Positions 28,347 to 38,348 of a DNA stretch of 50,872 nt are shown one piece after another. Source of the DNA: Chlorobiaceae bacterium (GTDB lineage: Bacteria > Bacteroidota > Chlorobiia > Chlorobiales > Chlorobiaceae); contig JABDHL010000002.1 of the NCBI GenBank assembly GCA_012972825.1, positions 1 to 50,872 on the forward strand, given 5' to 3'. The stretch's first letter is position 1. Each line of letters begins with the position of its first letter. Below the pieces are notes generated by a model, which made no database searches, was not told the DNA's origin, and saw only the letters and a list, made by a program, of their open reading frames with translations. The position numbers and the translations under genes were made by a program.

Positions 28347-30605
28347 TTACGACTGAATCTCAAGATTGGCATACTGCACCATCAATGTCTTCTCCCCGGT
28401 ATTGCGAAACGTTATCCTGACTTTTTGCTTCGACCCTGTACCCTGAACATCCAGAACCGTTCCCGGACCAAAAAGAGCGTGATGCACCATCGTTCCTGCA
28501 CGAAGTCCGGACTTTGAAGATTTCGACTGTTCTCCTGAAGCTGCTGGAGCATACAACGCTGATACCATATTCTGCTGATAACCTCTTGATGATAATCCCC
28601 CCCCTGCAGGTTTTTCCTTCTCAGGACGTTCTGAAAGCAAAATCCCACTCTCTGTCTGCACTATCGAAGCATCAATTTCACCGATAAACATCGATTTCAG
28701 GCAGTAATGGGGCTGTCCATACTGATAGCGGCTCTGTGCCCATGAAAGAAATATCTTCTCCTGAGCTCTGGTCACTGCAACATAGAAAAGCCTTCGTTCC
28801 TCCTCAAGTTCAGCAGGTTCATAGCAGTGCAGTGGAAACAGCCTCTCCTCAAGGCCAGTAACAAATACCACAGGAAACTCAAGACCTTTGGCAGCATGAA
28901 CCGTCATCAAAGAGACATAATTATCAGAGTCCTGCGTCTCTTCATAGTCTGAAGCCAGTGAGATGTTTTCCAGAAAATCCCCAAGTGATCCATTATCAGG
29001 ATTGTGATCGGAAAAATCCCTGGCCATCGAAAGAAGTTCCTGAAGGTTTTCATTCCGTGCCAGCGATTCTGGAGTATTTTCAGCCTGCAGCAACAAAGGA
29101 ATAGAGGTTAAATTAAACAACTCGCTCAGGACTTCAAAGACAGTTCCATTCTGCGCCAGCTCCTTCAAAGCTTCAATGACACTGCTGAATGAACGGAGAG
29201 CCGTCACCAGCCGCACCTGAAAGCCTCCTTCTTCAGCACGCTGTATAGCATCATACAAGCTTATCCCCTGCTCTTCAGCAAATTCCTTAAGCTTGCCGAT
29301 ACTGACATCCCCGATTTTTCTAGGTGGAAAATTAATAATTCTCAACAGCGATTCACCATCACGTTCATTGAGGATAAAGCGAAGATAGGCAACCGCATCT
29401 TTGATCTCCTTGCGCTTGTAGAACGACACGCTCCCAAAAATCTTATAGGGGATTTTGTTCTGGCGCATGACATCCTCAAGCACCCTCGATTGAGCATTGG
29501 TACGATAAAAGATTGCAAAGCTTCTATATTCAAAGTCCTGCTTCAAGCGCATCGCGCGTATATGCTCTCCAACTTTTTCAGCTTCGTTCCGCTCATTGTA
29601 TGCTTCAATAAGCGTCAGAGGCTCTCCCTCGTTACGATGCGAAATCAGCTCTTTTTTAATCTGCCGCTGGTTACGGCTGATAACATTGTTTGCAGCCTTG
29701 AGTATTGTTCCAGTGCTTCGATAGTTCTCGACAAGCTTGAAGGTCAGTGCATCATGATAGTCATCCTGAAAATTCAGAATATTTGAAATATCAGCGCCCC
29801 GCCAGGAATATATCGACTGGGCATCATCGCCCACAACAAAAATATTCCTGTGTTTTGCCCCGAGCATTTTAGCAACAAGGTATTGCGCCCTGTTTGTATC
29901 CTGATACTCATCGATCATTATATAGCGGAAAGAGTCCTGCAGCTCGGAAAGTATCTCAGGATGTGCATTAAACAGTTCCAGAGGCTTGATCAGCAGATCA
30001 TCAAAGTCAAGTGCATTGTTTTCCTTCAGCTTTCTGGTATAGAGCTCGTAGATTTGCGATGCCTTCTGCTGATTATACTCCAAAGCATTTCTATGAAACT
30101 CGGCAGGCAGAATAAAGCTGTTTTTTGCTCTGCTGATAAGACCCTGAACTGTATTGAGAGGCACTGAATCAAGTGAAATATTCAGTTCGGCCATAGATTG
30201 ACGGATCAGGCTTTTACTGTCATCAGAATCAAAAATTGAAAAGTTGCGGTCGTAACCGATCAGATCGATATAGTTCCGGAGAAGACGAGCAAAAACCGAA
30301 TGAAACGTCCCGATCCATAACCCTCTTGAACTGCCCTGATGCAACAGGGTATCAATCCGATGCCGCATTTCACCCGCAGCCTTGTTGGTAAAGGTCAGAG
30401 CAAGAATATTCCGGGGCGCTACCCCCTCATTTCTGATAAGATAAGCAATACGGTAGGTGATCACCCTTGTCTTGCCGGAACCGGCACCCGCCAGCACCAT
30501 TACAGGTCCGGCAGTAGCAATTACAGCATTGCGCTGTACCTCGTTGAGATCATGTAAAAAATCCGTCAAAACTTCTGAACACCAGTTAACTGTTAATGCG
30601 ACCAC
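28347..30605 (-). CDS. pcrA: ATP-dependent DNA helicase UvrD/PcrA
   Basis: The 752-residue SF1A helicase has all motifs: GAGSGKT (~38), FTNKAAGEMRHRI, GTFHSVFARLLR, MIDEYQDTN, VVGDDAQSIYSWRGAD, ENYRSTG, LMTVHAAKGLEFPVVF and LFYVAVTRAQ. The C-terminal tudor-like tail, with VHHALFGPGTVLDVQGTG, is that of PcrA. It unwinds DNA 3'-5' in nucleotide excision and replication repair. Start is GTG at 30605; an ATG inside the first motif region would be too short. It is the first gene of a five-gene minus-strand run. Confidence 0.95.
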   Translation of the reverse strand: MVALTVNWCSEVLTDFLHDLNEVQRNAVIATAGPVMVLAGAGSGKTRVITYRIAYLIRNEGVAPRNILALTFTNKAAGEMRHRIDTLLHQGSSRGLWIGTFHSVFARLLRNYIDLIGYDRNFSIFDSDDSKSLIRQSMAELNISLDSVPLNTVQGLISRAKNSFILPAEFHRNALEYNQQKASQIYELYTRKLKENNALDFDDLLIKPLELFNAHPEILSELQDSFRYIMIDEYQDTNRAQYLVAKMLGAKHRNIFVVGDDAQSIYSWRGADISNILNFQDDYHDALTFKLVENYRSTGTILKAANNVISRNQRQIKKELISHRNEGEPLTLIEAYNERNEAEKVGEHIRAMRLKQDFEYRSFAIFYRTNAQSRVLEDVMRQNKIPYKIFGSVSFYKRKEIKDAVAYLRFILNERDGESLLRIINFPPRKIGDVSIGKLKEFAEEQGISLYDAIQRAEEGGFQVRLVTALRSFSSVIEALKELAQNGTVFEVLSELFNLTSIPLLLQAENTPESLARNENLQELLSMARDFSDHNPDNGSLGDFLENISLASDYEETQDSDNYVSLMTVHAAKGLEFPVVFVTGLEERLFPLHCYEPAELEEERRLFYVAVTRAQEKIFLSWAQSRYQYGQPHYCLKSMFIGEIDASIVQTESGILLSERPEKEKPAGGGLSSRGYQQNMVSALYAPAASGEQSKSSKSGLRAGTMVHHALFGPGTVLDVQGTGSKQKVRITFRNTGEKTLMVQYANLEIQS

Positions 30606-30803
30606 TTATATCCCTTTGCGCCAAAATCTCCAGTTGAATTTCGCATAACTTTCCCCGTTTTACAAATCACGTGAGCACCTGTAAAGAAGAGTCCCGGCTC
30701 GACACACCCATTTTTGCATTTTTAACGTGCAACCTGCTCCTTTTGAGTTTAAGAGTTACTATATTTGACCGCAATCCCGTTACCCAACAAAACTATCCAA
30801 GTT

Positions 30804-32246
30804 ATGTTCCCCCTCGTTTACGAAATCAATACCAGAATCTGGCTTAAAAAACTCAGCAGAGAGCATAACCGGCCAGTAACACTCGGTAACATCCCCGATG
30901 AGGAGTTCGCCTTCTTTTCAACCTGCCGTTTCGATCTGGTCTGGCTGATGGGTGTATGGAAACCAAGTCAATTCAGCAAAGCAATTGCCACCGCTCATCA
31001 AGACCTTCGAACATCTATCCTGGAACACATCCCGCTTGTTAATCCAGACGATATTGTATCATCACCATATTCAATACCCTCATATACTGTCAATGAAGCA
31101 CTCGGCAGCGAAGACGAACTGCTCACGTTCCGCGAAAAGCTCAACAAGATCGGCATAAAACTGATGCTCGACTTCGTACCGAATCACCTTGCTCTCGACA
31201 ATGAATGGCTCCCTGAACACCCTGAGTTTTTTATGCCGGTATCGTTTGAAGAGCAAAGACATGACCCCGGAACAGGCTTTGAATATATCCAGGGCAAATA
31301 CCTTGCTCATGGTAAAGACCCGTACTTCGCACCCTGGACAGACACCCTGCAACTCAACTACGCAAGGCCTGAAACGCACAGGATGATGACTGAAAACCTT
31401 TTCAAAATCAGTTCACTCTGCGATGCTGTCCGCTGCGATGTGGCCATGCTGATTCTAAAAAGCATTTTCAATACCACCTGGAGCAACCTCGGTGGTGAAA
31501 TGATCACAGAGTTCTGGCCTGACGCAATAACTGCCGTCAAGCACCGCCACCCCGGCTTTCTGTTTCTTGCCGAATCATACTGGAATAAGGAGTGGGAGCT
31601 CCAGCAGCAGGGATTTGACTTTACCTACGACAAACCTTTTTACGACTACATCTGCAGTTCACCACTCGATGTTGAAAAACTGTCTGGACACCTTACGGCA
31701 CAATGGGACTATCAGGCACATCTCTGCAGGTTTCTCGAAAACCATGATGAACCAAGGGCGGCCAAAGAAATCGGACTGAATAATAAAGCTGCGGCTCTGG
31801 TACTGCTGACAACTCCCGGGATGCATCTTATACATCAGGATCAAATAGCCGGTTTCCAGCAGAAAATTCCGGTACAGCTTATCCGGCAAGCGTCTGAACC
31901 CACAGACAGTGAGCTGGTGTCACTTTACAAAAAGCTTTTCATTCTTCAGAAGAATAAGGTTTTTCAGGAAGGATACATTGAACAACTTGAGCTGAATGCA
32001 GCTTATAACTCTCATTGTTTCGGATTTCACAGATTCACAGAAGATGAACACGCCTTCATTCTGGCCAATTTCAGTCCGACAGGCATTTCGATAGAGTTCC
32101 GTCATCCTGCACTTGAACCTGTCTCCGTCGACACGCTGGACGTCCTGAGTACAGATACAGTAAACAAAAAAGATAATATTCATTATGAAGATCAGACACT
32201 CCGGGTGTGTCTCTCTCCTCATGAAGGATTGGTCATAACCTTCTGA
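30804..32246 (+). CDS. GH13 alpha-amylase-family enzyme, cytoplasmic
   Basis: About 480 residues without a signal peptide. All four GH13 regions are readable: region I DFVPNH, region II AVRCDVAM with the nucleophile Asp (~210), region III FLAESYW with the acid/base Glu (~256) and region IV ENHDEPR with the transition-state Asp (~314). A C-terminal beta domain follows. Substrate (glycogen-related glucan, trehalose or sucrose) is not recognisable. The frame extends to a TTG at 30765, but ATG 30804 directly precedes the VYEINTRIWL barrel strand and is preferred. Downstream yjbQ follows at 28 bases. A role in glycogen turnover is inference. Confidence 0.88.
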   Translation: MFPLVYEINTRIWLKKLSREHNRPVTLGNIPDEEFAFFSTCRFDLVWLMGVWKPSQFSKAIATAHQDLRTSILEHIPLVNPDDIVSSPYSIPSYTVNEALGSEDELLTFREKLNKIGIKLMLDFVPNHLALDNEWLPEHPEFFMPVSFEEQRHDPGTGFEYIQGKYLAHGKDPYFAPWTDTLQLNYARPETHRMMTENLFKISSLCDAVRCDVAMLILKSIFNTTWSNLGGEMITEFWPDAITAVKHRHPGFLFLAESYWNKEWELQQQGFDFTYDKPFYDYICSSPLDVEKLSGHLTAQWDYQAHLCRFLENHDEPRAAKEIGLNNKAAALVLLTTPGMHLIHQDQIAGFQQKIPVQLIRQASEPTDSELVSLYKKLFILQKNKVFQEGYIEQLELNAAYNSHCFGFHRFTEDEHAFILANFSPTGISIEFRHPALEPVSVDTLDVLSTDTVNKKDNIHYEDQTLRVCLSPHEGLVITF

Positions 32247-32274
32247 ACAAATTCAATAATTCACATTTTATGAT

Positions 32275-32700
32275 ATGCGATACAGTATTAACATCATCAC
32301 CCGGCAAACCACAAAGCCAATCGAGATCATTGATATCTCTGCCGAAGTAGCTGATGCTGTGACCTCATCGGGACTCGATACCGGACAGGTCACCGTCATC
32401 AGCCAGCATACAACAGCTTTTATCAATATCAATGAAAAAGAGGTTCGTCTCCTTGAGGATATGGAAACCTTTCTCAAGCGCTTAGCCCCAAGAGACGGCA
32501 ACTACCAGCACAATCTCAATCCTCTTGATGGGCGCGACAATGCACACTCCCATCTGATCGGACTTCTCATGAGCACCTCTGAAACCATTCCATTCTCCAA
32601 AGGAAAGCTTCTGCTCGGCGAATGGCAATCACTGTTTTTAGTGGAACTTGACGGACCCCGTAAAGAACGACATATTCTCCTTCAGATTTCAGGGATGTAA
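32275..32700 (+). CDS. yjbQ: YjbQ/UPF0047 family protein (secondary thiamine-phosphate synthase)
   Basis: The 141-residue protein has the family's conserved features: VTVISQHTTAFININE, the central AHSHLIGLLMSTSE, and the end segment LGEWQSLFLVELDGPRKER. Some members have weak thiamine-phosphate synthase activity, but the physiological role is unsettled. It sits 28 bases after the GH13 gene and 90 bases before dxs. Confidence 0.93.
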   Translation: MRYSINIITRQTTKPIEIIDISAEVADAVTSSGLDTGQVTVISQHTTAFININEKEVRLLEDMETFLKRLAPRDGNYQHNLNPLDGRDNAHSHLIGLLMSTSETIPFSKGKLLLGEWQSLFLVELDGPRKERHILLQISGM

Positions 32701-32790
32701 AAGACCGCACAAACTCGCCGCAACTGGAACCGGGAAGCCTGAAGCACGGTTACAGAGAGAGTATGAACATAACCTGAAGTCTGAAAAACT

Positions 32791-34722
32791 ATGAGCAATT
32801 CACTGCCGGTTCCCATCACGCAGCAAAAGTCACCTCTTTCTGAAATTCATTCTCCAGCTGATCTTAAAAAACTCAGTATACCGGAGCTTCAGACACTTGC
32901 AGATGAATGCCGAAAAGAGGTCATCAAACTTGTCTCTGTCAATGGCGGGCATTTTGCATCCAGCCTTGGTGTTGTGGAGCTGACCGTCGCACTTCATCAT
33001 GTCTACAGCTCTCCACACGACAAAATCATCTGGGATGTCGGGCATCAGGCATACGTGCATAAAATACTTACAGGAAGAAAAGGGGAAATGCCAACCAACC
33101 GCCGATACGGTGGACTTGCAGGTTTTCCTAAAGTTTCAGAAAGTCCTTATGATGCCTTTGGAACCGGTCACGCCTCCACCTCTATTTCAGCAGCTGCAGG
33201 GATAGCTGCGGCAAGAGACCTTGCCAATACCAATGAAAAGGTTATAGCCGTTATTGGAGACGGCAGTATGACCGGAGGCATGGCATTTGAAGCCATGAAT
33301 CACCTCGGTGATCTGAAAAGTGATGTTCTTGTCATCCTCAATGACAACCAGATGGCCATTTCACCCAGTACAGGAGGCCTGAAAACTCATCTCATCAACA
33401 TCACCCTTAATAAAACCTACAATAAAGCCCGTAAATTTCTCTGGCAGGCAATCTCACTCTTCAACAATGACCTGGGAGATACAGCTAAAAATGCTGTTCG
33501 AAAACTTGAAGAGGGATTTAAAGCTGCATTGACACCAGGAGCTTTTTTTGAAGCCCTCGGCCTGAGGTATTTCGGACCAATTGATGGTCACAATATGGAG
33601 CAACTGGTCAAGGCACTCAAAGAGATGCAGGAACTCCCAAATCCCAAACTGCTGCATGTCATCACAAAAAAAGGAAAAGGGTTCAAACCTGCTGAAGAAG
33701 ATCAAAGCAAATGGCATGCACACAGCGGAGGCTTCGATACAACAACAGGAAAGTCCCTTAAAAAAGCTGACACCTCACTTCCCCCGAAATATCAGGAGGT
33801 CTTTGGTGAAGCTCTGGTTGAGCTTGCCCTCAGGGATACAAAAATTACTGCCATTACCGCTGCCATGCCGAGCGGCACATCACTTGACCTCTTCCAGAAC
33901 GCTCTGCCAAACCGTTTTTACGATGTCGGCATAGCCGAAGCGCATGCTGTCACCTTTGCCGCCGGACTTGCAATACAGGGATTCAAACCGGTATTCGCTG
34001 TCTATTCAACCTTTCTGCAGCGCGCTTATGATCAGCTTTTTCACGATGTCGCACTGCAGAAACTGCATGTCGTTTTCGCTATTGACCGTGCAGGACTTGT
34101 CGGAGAGGACGGTCCGACCCACCACGGTGCGTTCGATCTCTCCTACCTGCACGCTGTGCCAGGCCTTGTCATTATGGCCCCGGCCAATGAACAGGAACTG
34201 CGCGACATGCTCTACACCGCACTCTATGAGCTGAAAGGCCCTGTTGCAATCCGTTATCCGAGAGGCAACGGCACGGGCATCCCTCTGCAAAAAAACTTCA
34301 GTTCTCTGCCCATTGGAAAAGCTCAGATTGTCCGGGAAGGCAACGAGCTGACACTTCTCAGCATCGGCAATATGACATCCAAAGCCCTTGAGGTGGCGGA
34401 AACACTGCAGCGTGACGGCATCAATGCGACCGTGGTCAACATGAGGTTTCTCAAGCCACTCGACACCGACCTGCTTGACGAGCTTGCTGCACGATCAACA
34501 CATTTTGCCGTTATTGAAGAAAACAGCACGATCGGGGGACTCGGCAGTGCTGTCATTGACCACCTCAACACCAAACGCATCAACCGTCCCGTGCTGAAAG
34601 TTGCCCTTCCAGACGCATTCGTAACTCACGGAGGAATGAATGATCTCTACAAGGAAATAGGCTTCGACACACCGTCAATGACGGCAAACATCAGGCAGTT
34701 TTATAAAGAAACCGGAAGATGA
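32791..34722 (+). CDS. dxs: 1-Deoxy-D-xylulose-5-phosphate synthase
   Basis: The 643-residue transketolase-fold enzyme has the DXS signatures DVGHQAYVHKILTGR, the ThDP site GDGSMTGGMAFEAMNHLG...LNDNQM, and the later VGIAEAHAVTFAAGLA and DRAGLVGEDGPTHHG. It makes DXP from pyruvate and glyceraldehyde 3-phosphate, the first step of the MEP pathway that feeds carotenoids, quinones and the chlorophyll tail. Its end overlaps the convergent pgpA by 22 bases, leaving no room for an intergenic terminator. Confidence 0.97.
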   Translation: MSNSLPVPITQQKSPLSEIHSPADLKKLSIPELQTLADECRKEVIKLVSVNGGHFASSLGVVELTVALHHVYSSPHDKIIWDVGHQAYVHKILTGRKGEMPTNRRYGGLAGFPKVSESPYDAFGTGHASTSISAAAGIAAARDLANTNEKVIAVIGDGSMTGGMAFEAMNHLGDLKSDVLVILNDNQMAISPSTGGLKTHLINITLNKTYNKARKFLWQAISLFNNDLGDTAKNAVRKLEEGFKAALTPGAFFEALGLRYFGPIDGHNMEQLVKALKEMQELPNPKLLHVITKKGKGFKPAEEDQSKWHAHSGGFDTTTGKSLKKADTSLPPKYQEVFGEALVELALRDTKITAITAAMPSGTSLDLFQNALPNRFYDVGIAEAHAVTFAAGLAIQGFKPVFAVYSTFLQRAYDQLFHDVALQKLHVVFAIDRAGLVGEDGPTHHGAFDLSYLHAVPGLVIMAPANEQELRDMLYTALYELKGPVAIRYPRGNGTGIPLQKNFSSLPIGKAQIVREGNELTLLSIGNMTSKALEVAETLQRDGINATVVNMRFLKPLDTDLLDELAARSTHFAVIEENSTIGGLGSAVIDHLNTKRINRPVLKVALPDAFVTHGGMNDLYKEIGFDTPSMTANIRQFYKETGR

Positions 34723-35186
34723 AAAACAGTGAGCAGCGCCAGGACGCCCCGCACTGAAAGATTGGCAAAAAACCCGGCAAGCACATCATCAGCCATAATA
34801 CCCCACCCACCCGGCAGGCGCTGGGCAGCATCAATCGGGCCGGGTTTGGCTATATCGAACAGCCGGAAAAAAGCAAATGAAAGAAAAAGCGAGAGTAATC
34901 CGGCCGGTAGTGCGGCGAGCGCCAGCCACTGGCCGACAAGTTCATCAATGGTAACTATTGAAGGATCTCTCCCATACTTTTCCTCCATAATCTTACCTGC
35001 CCATACTCCTGCAGCGGTCAATGGTACGACCAGAGAGAGCAGCACTATTGTGGAATGCAGAGCTGGAATAAAAATATAGCAGAGAACAGCCGCAATACTC
35101 GTGACAGTACCGGGTGCTACCGGAAAATAACCGATACCAATGCAGGTTGACAGAATTTTTGCCGTAATCAGCCTCATTGCAATCAT
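34701..35186 (-). CDS. pgpA: Phosphatidylglycerophosphatase A
   Basis: The 161-residue membrane protein has the PgpA family motifs GYFPVAPGTVTS near the N-terminus, IDELVGQW in the middle and PGGWGIMADDVLAG near the end, with several helices. It dephosphorylates phosphatidylglycerol phosphate, completing synthesis of phosphatidylglycerol. It overlaps the upstream pgsA stop by ATGA, so both steps of the pathway are translationally coupled. Its 3' end overlaps dxs on the opposite strand. Confidence 0.95.
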   Translation of the reverse strand: MIAMRLITAKILSTCIGIGYFPVAPGTVTSIAAVLCYIFIPALHSTIVLLSLVVPLTAAGVWAGKIMEEKYGRDPSIVTIDELVGQWLALAALPAGLLSLFLSFAFFRLFDIAKPGPIDAAQRLPGGWGIMADDVLAGFFANLSVRGVLALLTVFHLPVSL

Positions 35187-35803
35187 CGCCCCTCAAGAGG
35201 CTTCTGAAGATAAATCCGCCAATTGCTGACCATATAGGAAATACCGGTGTACACTGTAAAAATCGTTACCGCCAGCATGATATAGTTCAGATAACCGGAA
35301 ACAAGAAAACGGTGCGTCATGACCGCAACATTCGCACCTGAAAAAGATGCCTCTTTCATCAATATCAGTGCCATGATAACATAGACAAAAATATTCTGCA
35401 CCAGAGTTTTGTATTTCGCCTCCATGCTTGTCACTACCGGCCTGTTCTTGTATTCGGCATAGATTCTCAACCCTGTAACAATAACATCCCTCACAACAAC
35501 AAGTATCACCATCCAGAGACTCAGAAAGCCCATCCCGACATAAAGAAAAAAAGCTGCCGTAATAAGCAACTTATCGGCAAGGGGATCAAGAAAAGCGCCA
35601 AGACGGGTTGTGACGCCATATTTCCTTGCATGATAACCATCATAAATATCCGTAAGCGATGCCACGACAAAAACGACGACACCGAGCAGTTTCAGATAAG
35701 GTTCAACCTGCAGCAACAGAACGACAAAAACAGGCACAAGGAGTATCCTCAGCGCTGTAAGCTGATTTGGTATAGTCAGATATGTTTCGTGCTGTTCTTT
35801 CAA
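35183..35803 (-). CDS. pgsA: CDP-diacylglycerol--glycerol-3-phosphate 3-phosphatidyltransferase
   Basis: The 206-residue membrane enzyme carries the CDP-alcohol phosphotransferase motif D-x2-DG-x2-AR-x8-G-x3-D-x3-D, readable as TDIYDGYHARKYGVTTRLG followed by AFLDPLADK. It makes phosphatidylglycerol phosphate, the substrate of PgpA encoded just downstream with a 4-base overlap. Several hydrophobic helices surround the motif. Mutational detail cannot be inferred. It follows mutS2 after 122 bases. Confidence 0.95.
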   Translation of the reverse strand: MKEQHETYLTIPNQLTALRILLVPVFVVLLLQVEPYLKLLGVVVFVVASLTDIYDGYHARKYGVTTRLGAFLDPLADKLLITAAFFLYVGMGFLSLWMVILVVVRDVIVTGLRIYAEYKNRPVVTSMEAKYKTLVQNIFVYVIMALILMKEASFSGANVAVMTHRFLVSGYLNYIMLAVTIFTVYTGISYMVSNWRIYLQKPLEGR

Positions 35804-35925
35804 TCCCTGCAGGATTAATAGTTATAAGCCGGATAGATCACCATGGGCATGGCAGGCTGTCTTGGGCGTAAGATACAGTATTGAAATCTGTTTTTCAATG
35901 CATCTATCCTATCGAATATAAATTA

Positions 35926-38310
35926 TTATGACTCCAGCTCCACCACAGTCACACCTGCCCCACCCTCACCCCATTCACCGAGTCGAAAACTTTTAATGTA
36001 ACGGTGCTGCTGCAAAAACTCCGCTGTCCTCTGCCGAAGAGAACCGGTTCCTTTGCCATGCACAATCGTTATTGAATGAATTCTATGAAGCCTCATCGAA
36101 TCGATAAACCGTTCAATTTTCATGATTGCCTCATCCCCGCTCAAACCACGTAAATCAACTCTGGTGGACTCCACCTCTCCGGTAACAGCTGACCATGAAC
36201 TTTTCTGCTTCGGGAGATCAGGCTTTTTAAGACTTTTTTTTACCTGCGTTTTCGAGGTCTTCTCAAGGTTTTTCAGCGAAGTAGTCAACCTGAAATTTCC
36301 ACATCGCACAACCACACTCTCTCCATTGACACTCTCAACCTCACCGGAAGTACTGGTATCCAGAATCCTGACAAGATCACCCTCACGGATAGTACGATCA
36401 ATCTGAATCGCCGCATCAGCTTCCGAGAGAAGCATGGACTCGCTCTTTTCAGCATCCTGCTTCTTCAATGCCAGTTGTTTTCTTGCTTCCTGTACTTTTT
36501 TTTCATCAGCAGGAGCACTTTTTACTTCTGAAAGAATCTCCCTGATCTGTTTTCGGGCATGCTCCACCTCTTTCTGCAGTTCTCGTGAAGCGCCAAGCTT
36601 AAGTTCTCTGCGTTTCTGCTCAAGCCCTGCTTCCTCACTCCGCAAAGAGAGCTCCCGTTCTTCAAGCTCCTCCTTATCTTCCCGAAGCCGCAGCTTTAAA
36701 AGACGATTCTCTTCCAGCAAGCCGCTCAGATCATCGAGCATTCGATCAAGCCCAAGCCGTTCACCCTGCATGAATGCCGATGCCCGCTCAACCATTGAAA
36801 CAGGGAATCCCATCCGCTGCATCATGGCAAAGGCAAAACTGTTACCCGGCAACCCCTTGATAAAGCGGAAGGTAGGCACAAGACCAACCCGATTGAACTC
36901 CATCGCACCATTGACTACACCGACACGATCATGAGCATAGGCTTTCAACTCACCAAGGTGAGTCGTGACAATGGTTTTTATACCCCGAGAAAGCAGTTCC
37001 TCAATCACCATACGTGCGATTGCCCCCCCCTCTTCAACATCTGTACCGGCACACAGTTCATCAATCAACACAAGATCCCTGCTTCCAGCACGATCAAGAA
37101 TTCTTTTAATTTCGCCAAGATGCGAGCTGAAGGTCGAAAGGTCATTCTCAATAGACTGATCATCACCGATCTCAATAAAGATATCACTGAACAGAGGAAA
37201 CACGGAACTCTCGCTGCAAGGCAGAAGATAACCATGTACAAGCATACAGCAGAGAAGTCCTGCCGTTTTCATCGCCACCGATTTTCCGCCCGCGTTAGGC
37301 CCTGAAATCACCAGTACCCGCTCACCCTCATCCAGCTCAAGATCAAGAGGAATAACCTCCTTATGACGATGGGAAATCATCAGCCACGGATGAAACCCTT
37401 TGATAATCCTGAGCGACTGGCCTTCAGCAAGAGCAGGAAGCACCGAGCGGGTTTCAACTGCAAACCGTGCACGGGCATACAAAGCATCAAACTCACCAAG
37501 CAGAGACTCATTGTACCGAAGATTTTCCAGCTCAAGCCGCAGCTCATTCGACATCTCCTTCAGAATCCGCTCAATCTCCCGTCGTTCGCTGATTTCAAGA
37601 TCCTGAATTCTGTTACTGATCTCAAGGGTTTCCGCCGGCTCAATAAAGACTGTCTGCCCACTCCCTGAGTAATCCTGGATATAACCCGCTATCTTATATT
37701 TATACTCCACCCTCAAGCCAAGCGTCAGACGTCCATTCTTGATCGCAACAGTATCCTCCATCAGCCAGCCGCTCTCCTGGCAGCGCCTAACCAGCCGCTC
37801 CATTTTCCTGCGAATCAGTTCTCGGCTTCCATTGAGTTCCCGCCGAATCAACAGCAGAGCATCACTTGCCGTATCCCTCACCCTCCCTTGTTCATCAATA
37901 ATCCTTCGAATCGCGGTCTGCAGACTCTTTTCAAGCCAGATTCTTATGGTAAAATCATTAAGCAGAGGATAGATCTCACGGTTAAGAAACATGAACTTGC
38001 GCAACTGCACCGAAGAAAAAAGCAGATGATAAATATCCTGCAACTCCTCAGGCTCAAGATAACTCTCAAGAACCTCCAGCTTTTTCAGCAGCCGCCTAGT
38101 ATCGGGTAAATAAGAAAAAGGCAGTGGCGCCTCCCCCTCAAGCAGATTTTTTAATTCAAGGATCCTCTCAAGCTCAGCAAGCAGCACCTCCCGCTCCACA
38201 ACCGGCAACGCTTCCTTAACTCTATCGCGCCCCATACCCGACAGGCAGAACTGCGCTGCGTAGTGGGCAACTTTATCGAATTCAAGTTTTTTCAGACTTA
38301 CGCTATTCAT
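35926..38310 (-). CDS. mutS2: Endonuclease MutS2
   Basis: The 794-residue protein has the MutS core, Walker A GPNAGGKSVAMK (~336), the ABC-type segment DELCAGTDVEEGGA, a long coiled coil (~510-610) and a C-terminal Smr nuclease domain with VDLRGLSGDEA and HGKGTGSLRQRT (~750). MutS2 suppresses recombination and in Bacillus helps rescue collided ribosomes; the Smr domain can nick nucleic acid. Length is normal. It starts 38 bases after the end of the type II restriction gene, so expression may be partly linked. Confidence 0.96.
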   Translation of the reverse strand: MNSVSLKKLEFDKVAHYAAQFCLSGMGRDRVKEALPVVEREVLLAELERILELKNLLEGEAPLPFSYLPDTRRLLKKLEVLESYLEPEELQDIYHLLFSSVQLRKFMFLNREIYPLLNDFTIRIWLEKSLQTAIRRIIDEQGRVRDTASDALLLIRRELNGSRELIRRKMERLVRRCQESGWLMEDTVAIKNGRLTLGLRVEYKYKIAGYIQDYSGSGQTVFIEPAETLEISNRIQDLEISERREIERILKEMSNELRLELENLRYNESLLGEFDALYARARFAVETRSVLPALAEGQSLRIIKGFHPWLMISHRHKEVIPLDLELDEGERVLVISGPNAGGKSVAMKTAGLLCCMLVHGYLLPCSESSVFPLFSDIFIEIGDDQSIENDLSTFSSHLGEIKRILDRAGSRDLVLIDELCAGTDVEEGGAIARMVIEELLSRGIKTIVTTHLGELKAYAHDRVGVVNGAMEFNRVGLVPTFRFIKGLPGNSFAFAMMQRMGFPVSMVERASAFMQGERLGLDRMLDDLSGLLEENRLLKLRLREDKEELEERELSLRSEEAGLEQKRRELKLGASRELQKEVEHARKQIREILSEVKSAPADEKKVQEARKQLALKKQDAEKSESMLLSEADAAIQIDRTIREGDLVRILDTSTSGEVESVNGESVVVRCGNFRLTTSLKNLEKTSKTQVKKSLKKPDLPKQKSSWSAVTGEVESTRVDLRGLSGDEAIMKIERFIDSMRLHRIHSITIVHGKGTGSLRQRTAEFLQQHRYIKSFRLGEWGEGGAGVTVVELES

Positions 38311-38348
38311 TTATACCCTGTAATTCTATAAGCCGTTAGGCATTTGCG

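Noticed and set aside
36434-36934. Serine/arginine-rich 166-codon plus-strand frame
   Set aside because: Shadow of the coiled-coil region of mutS2 (Glu/Leu codons read backwards as Ser/Arg).
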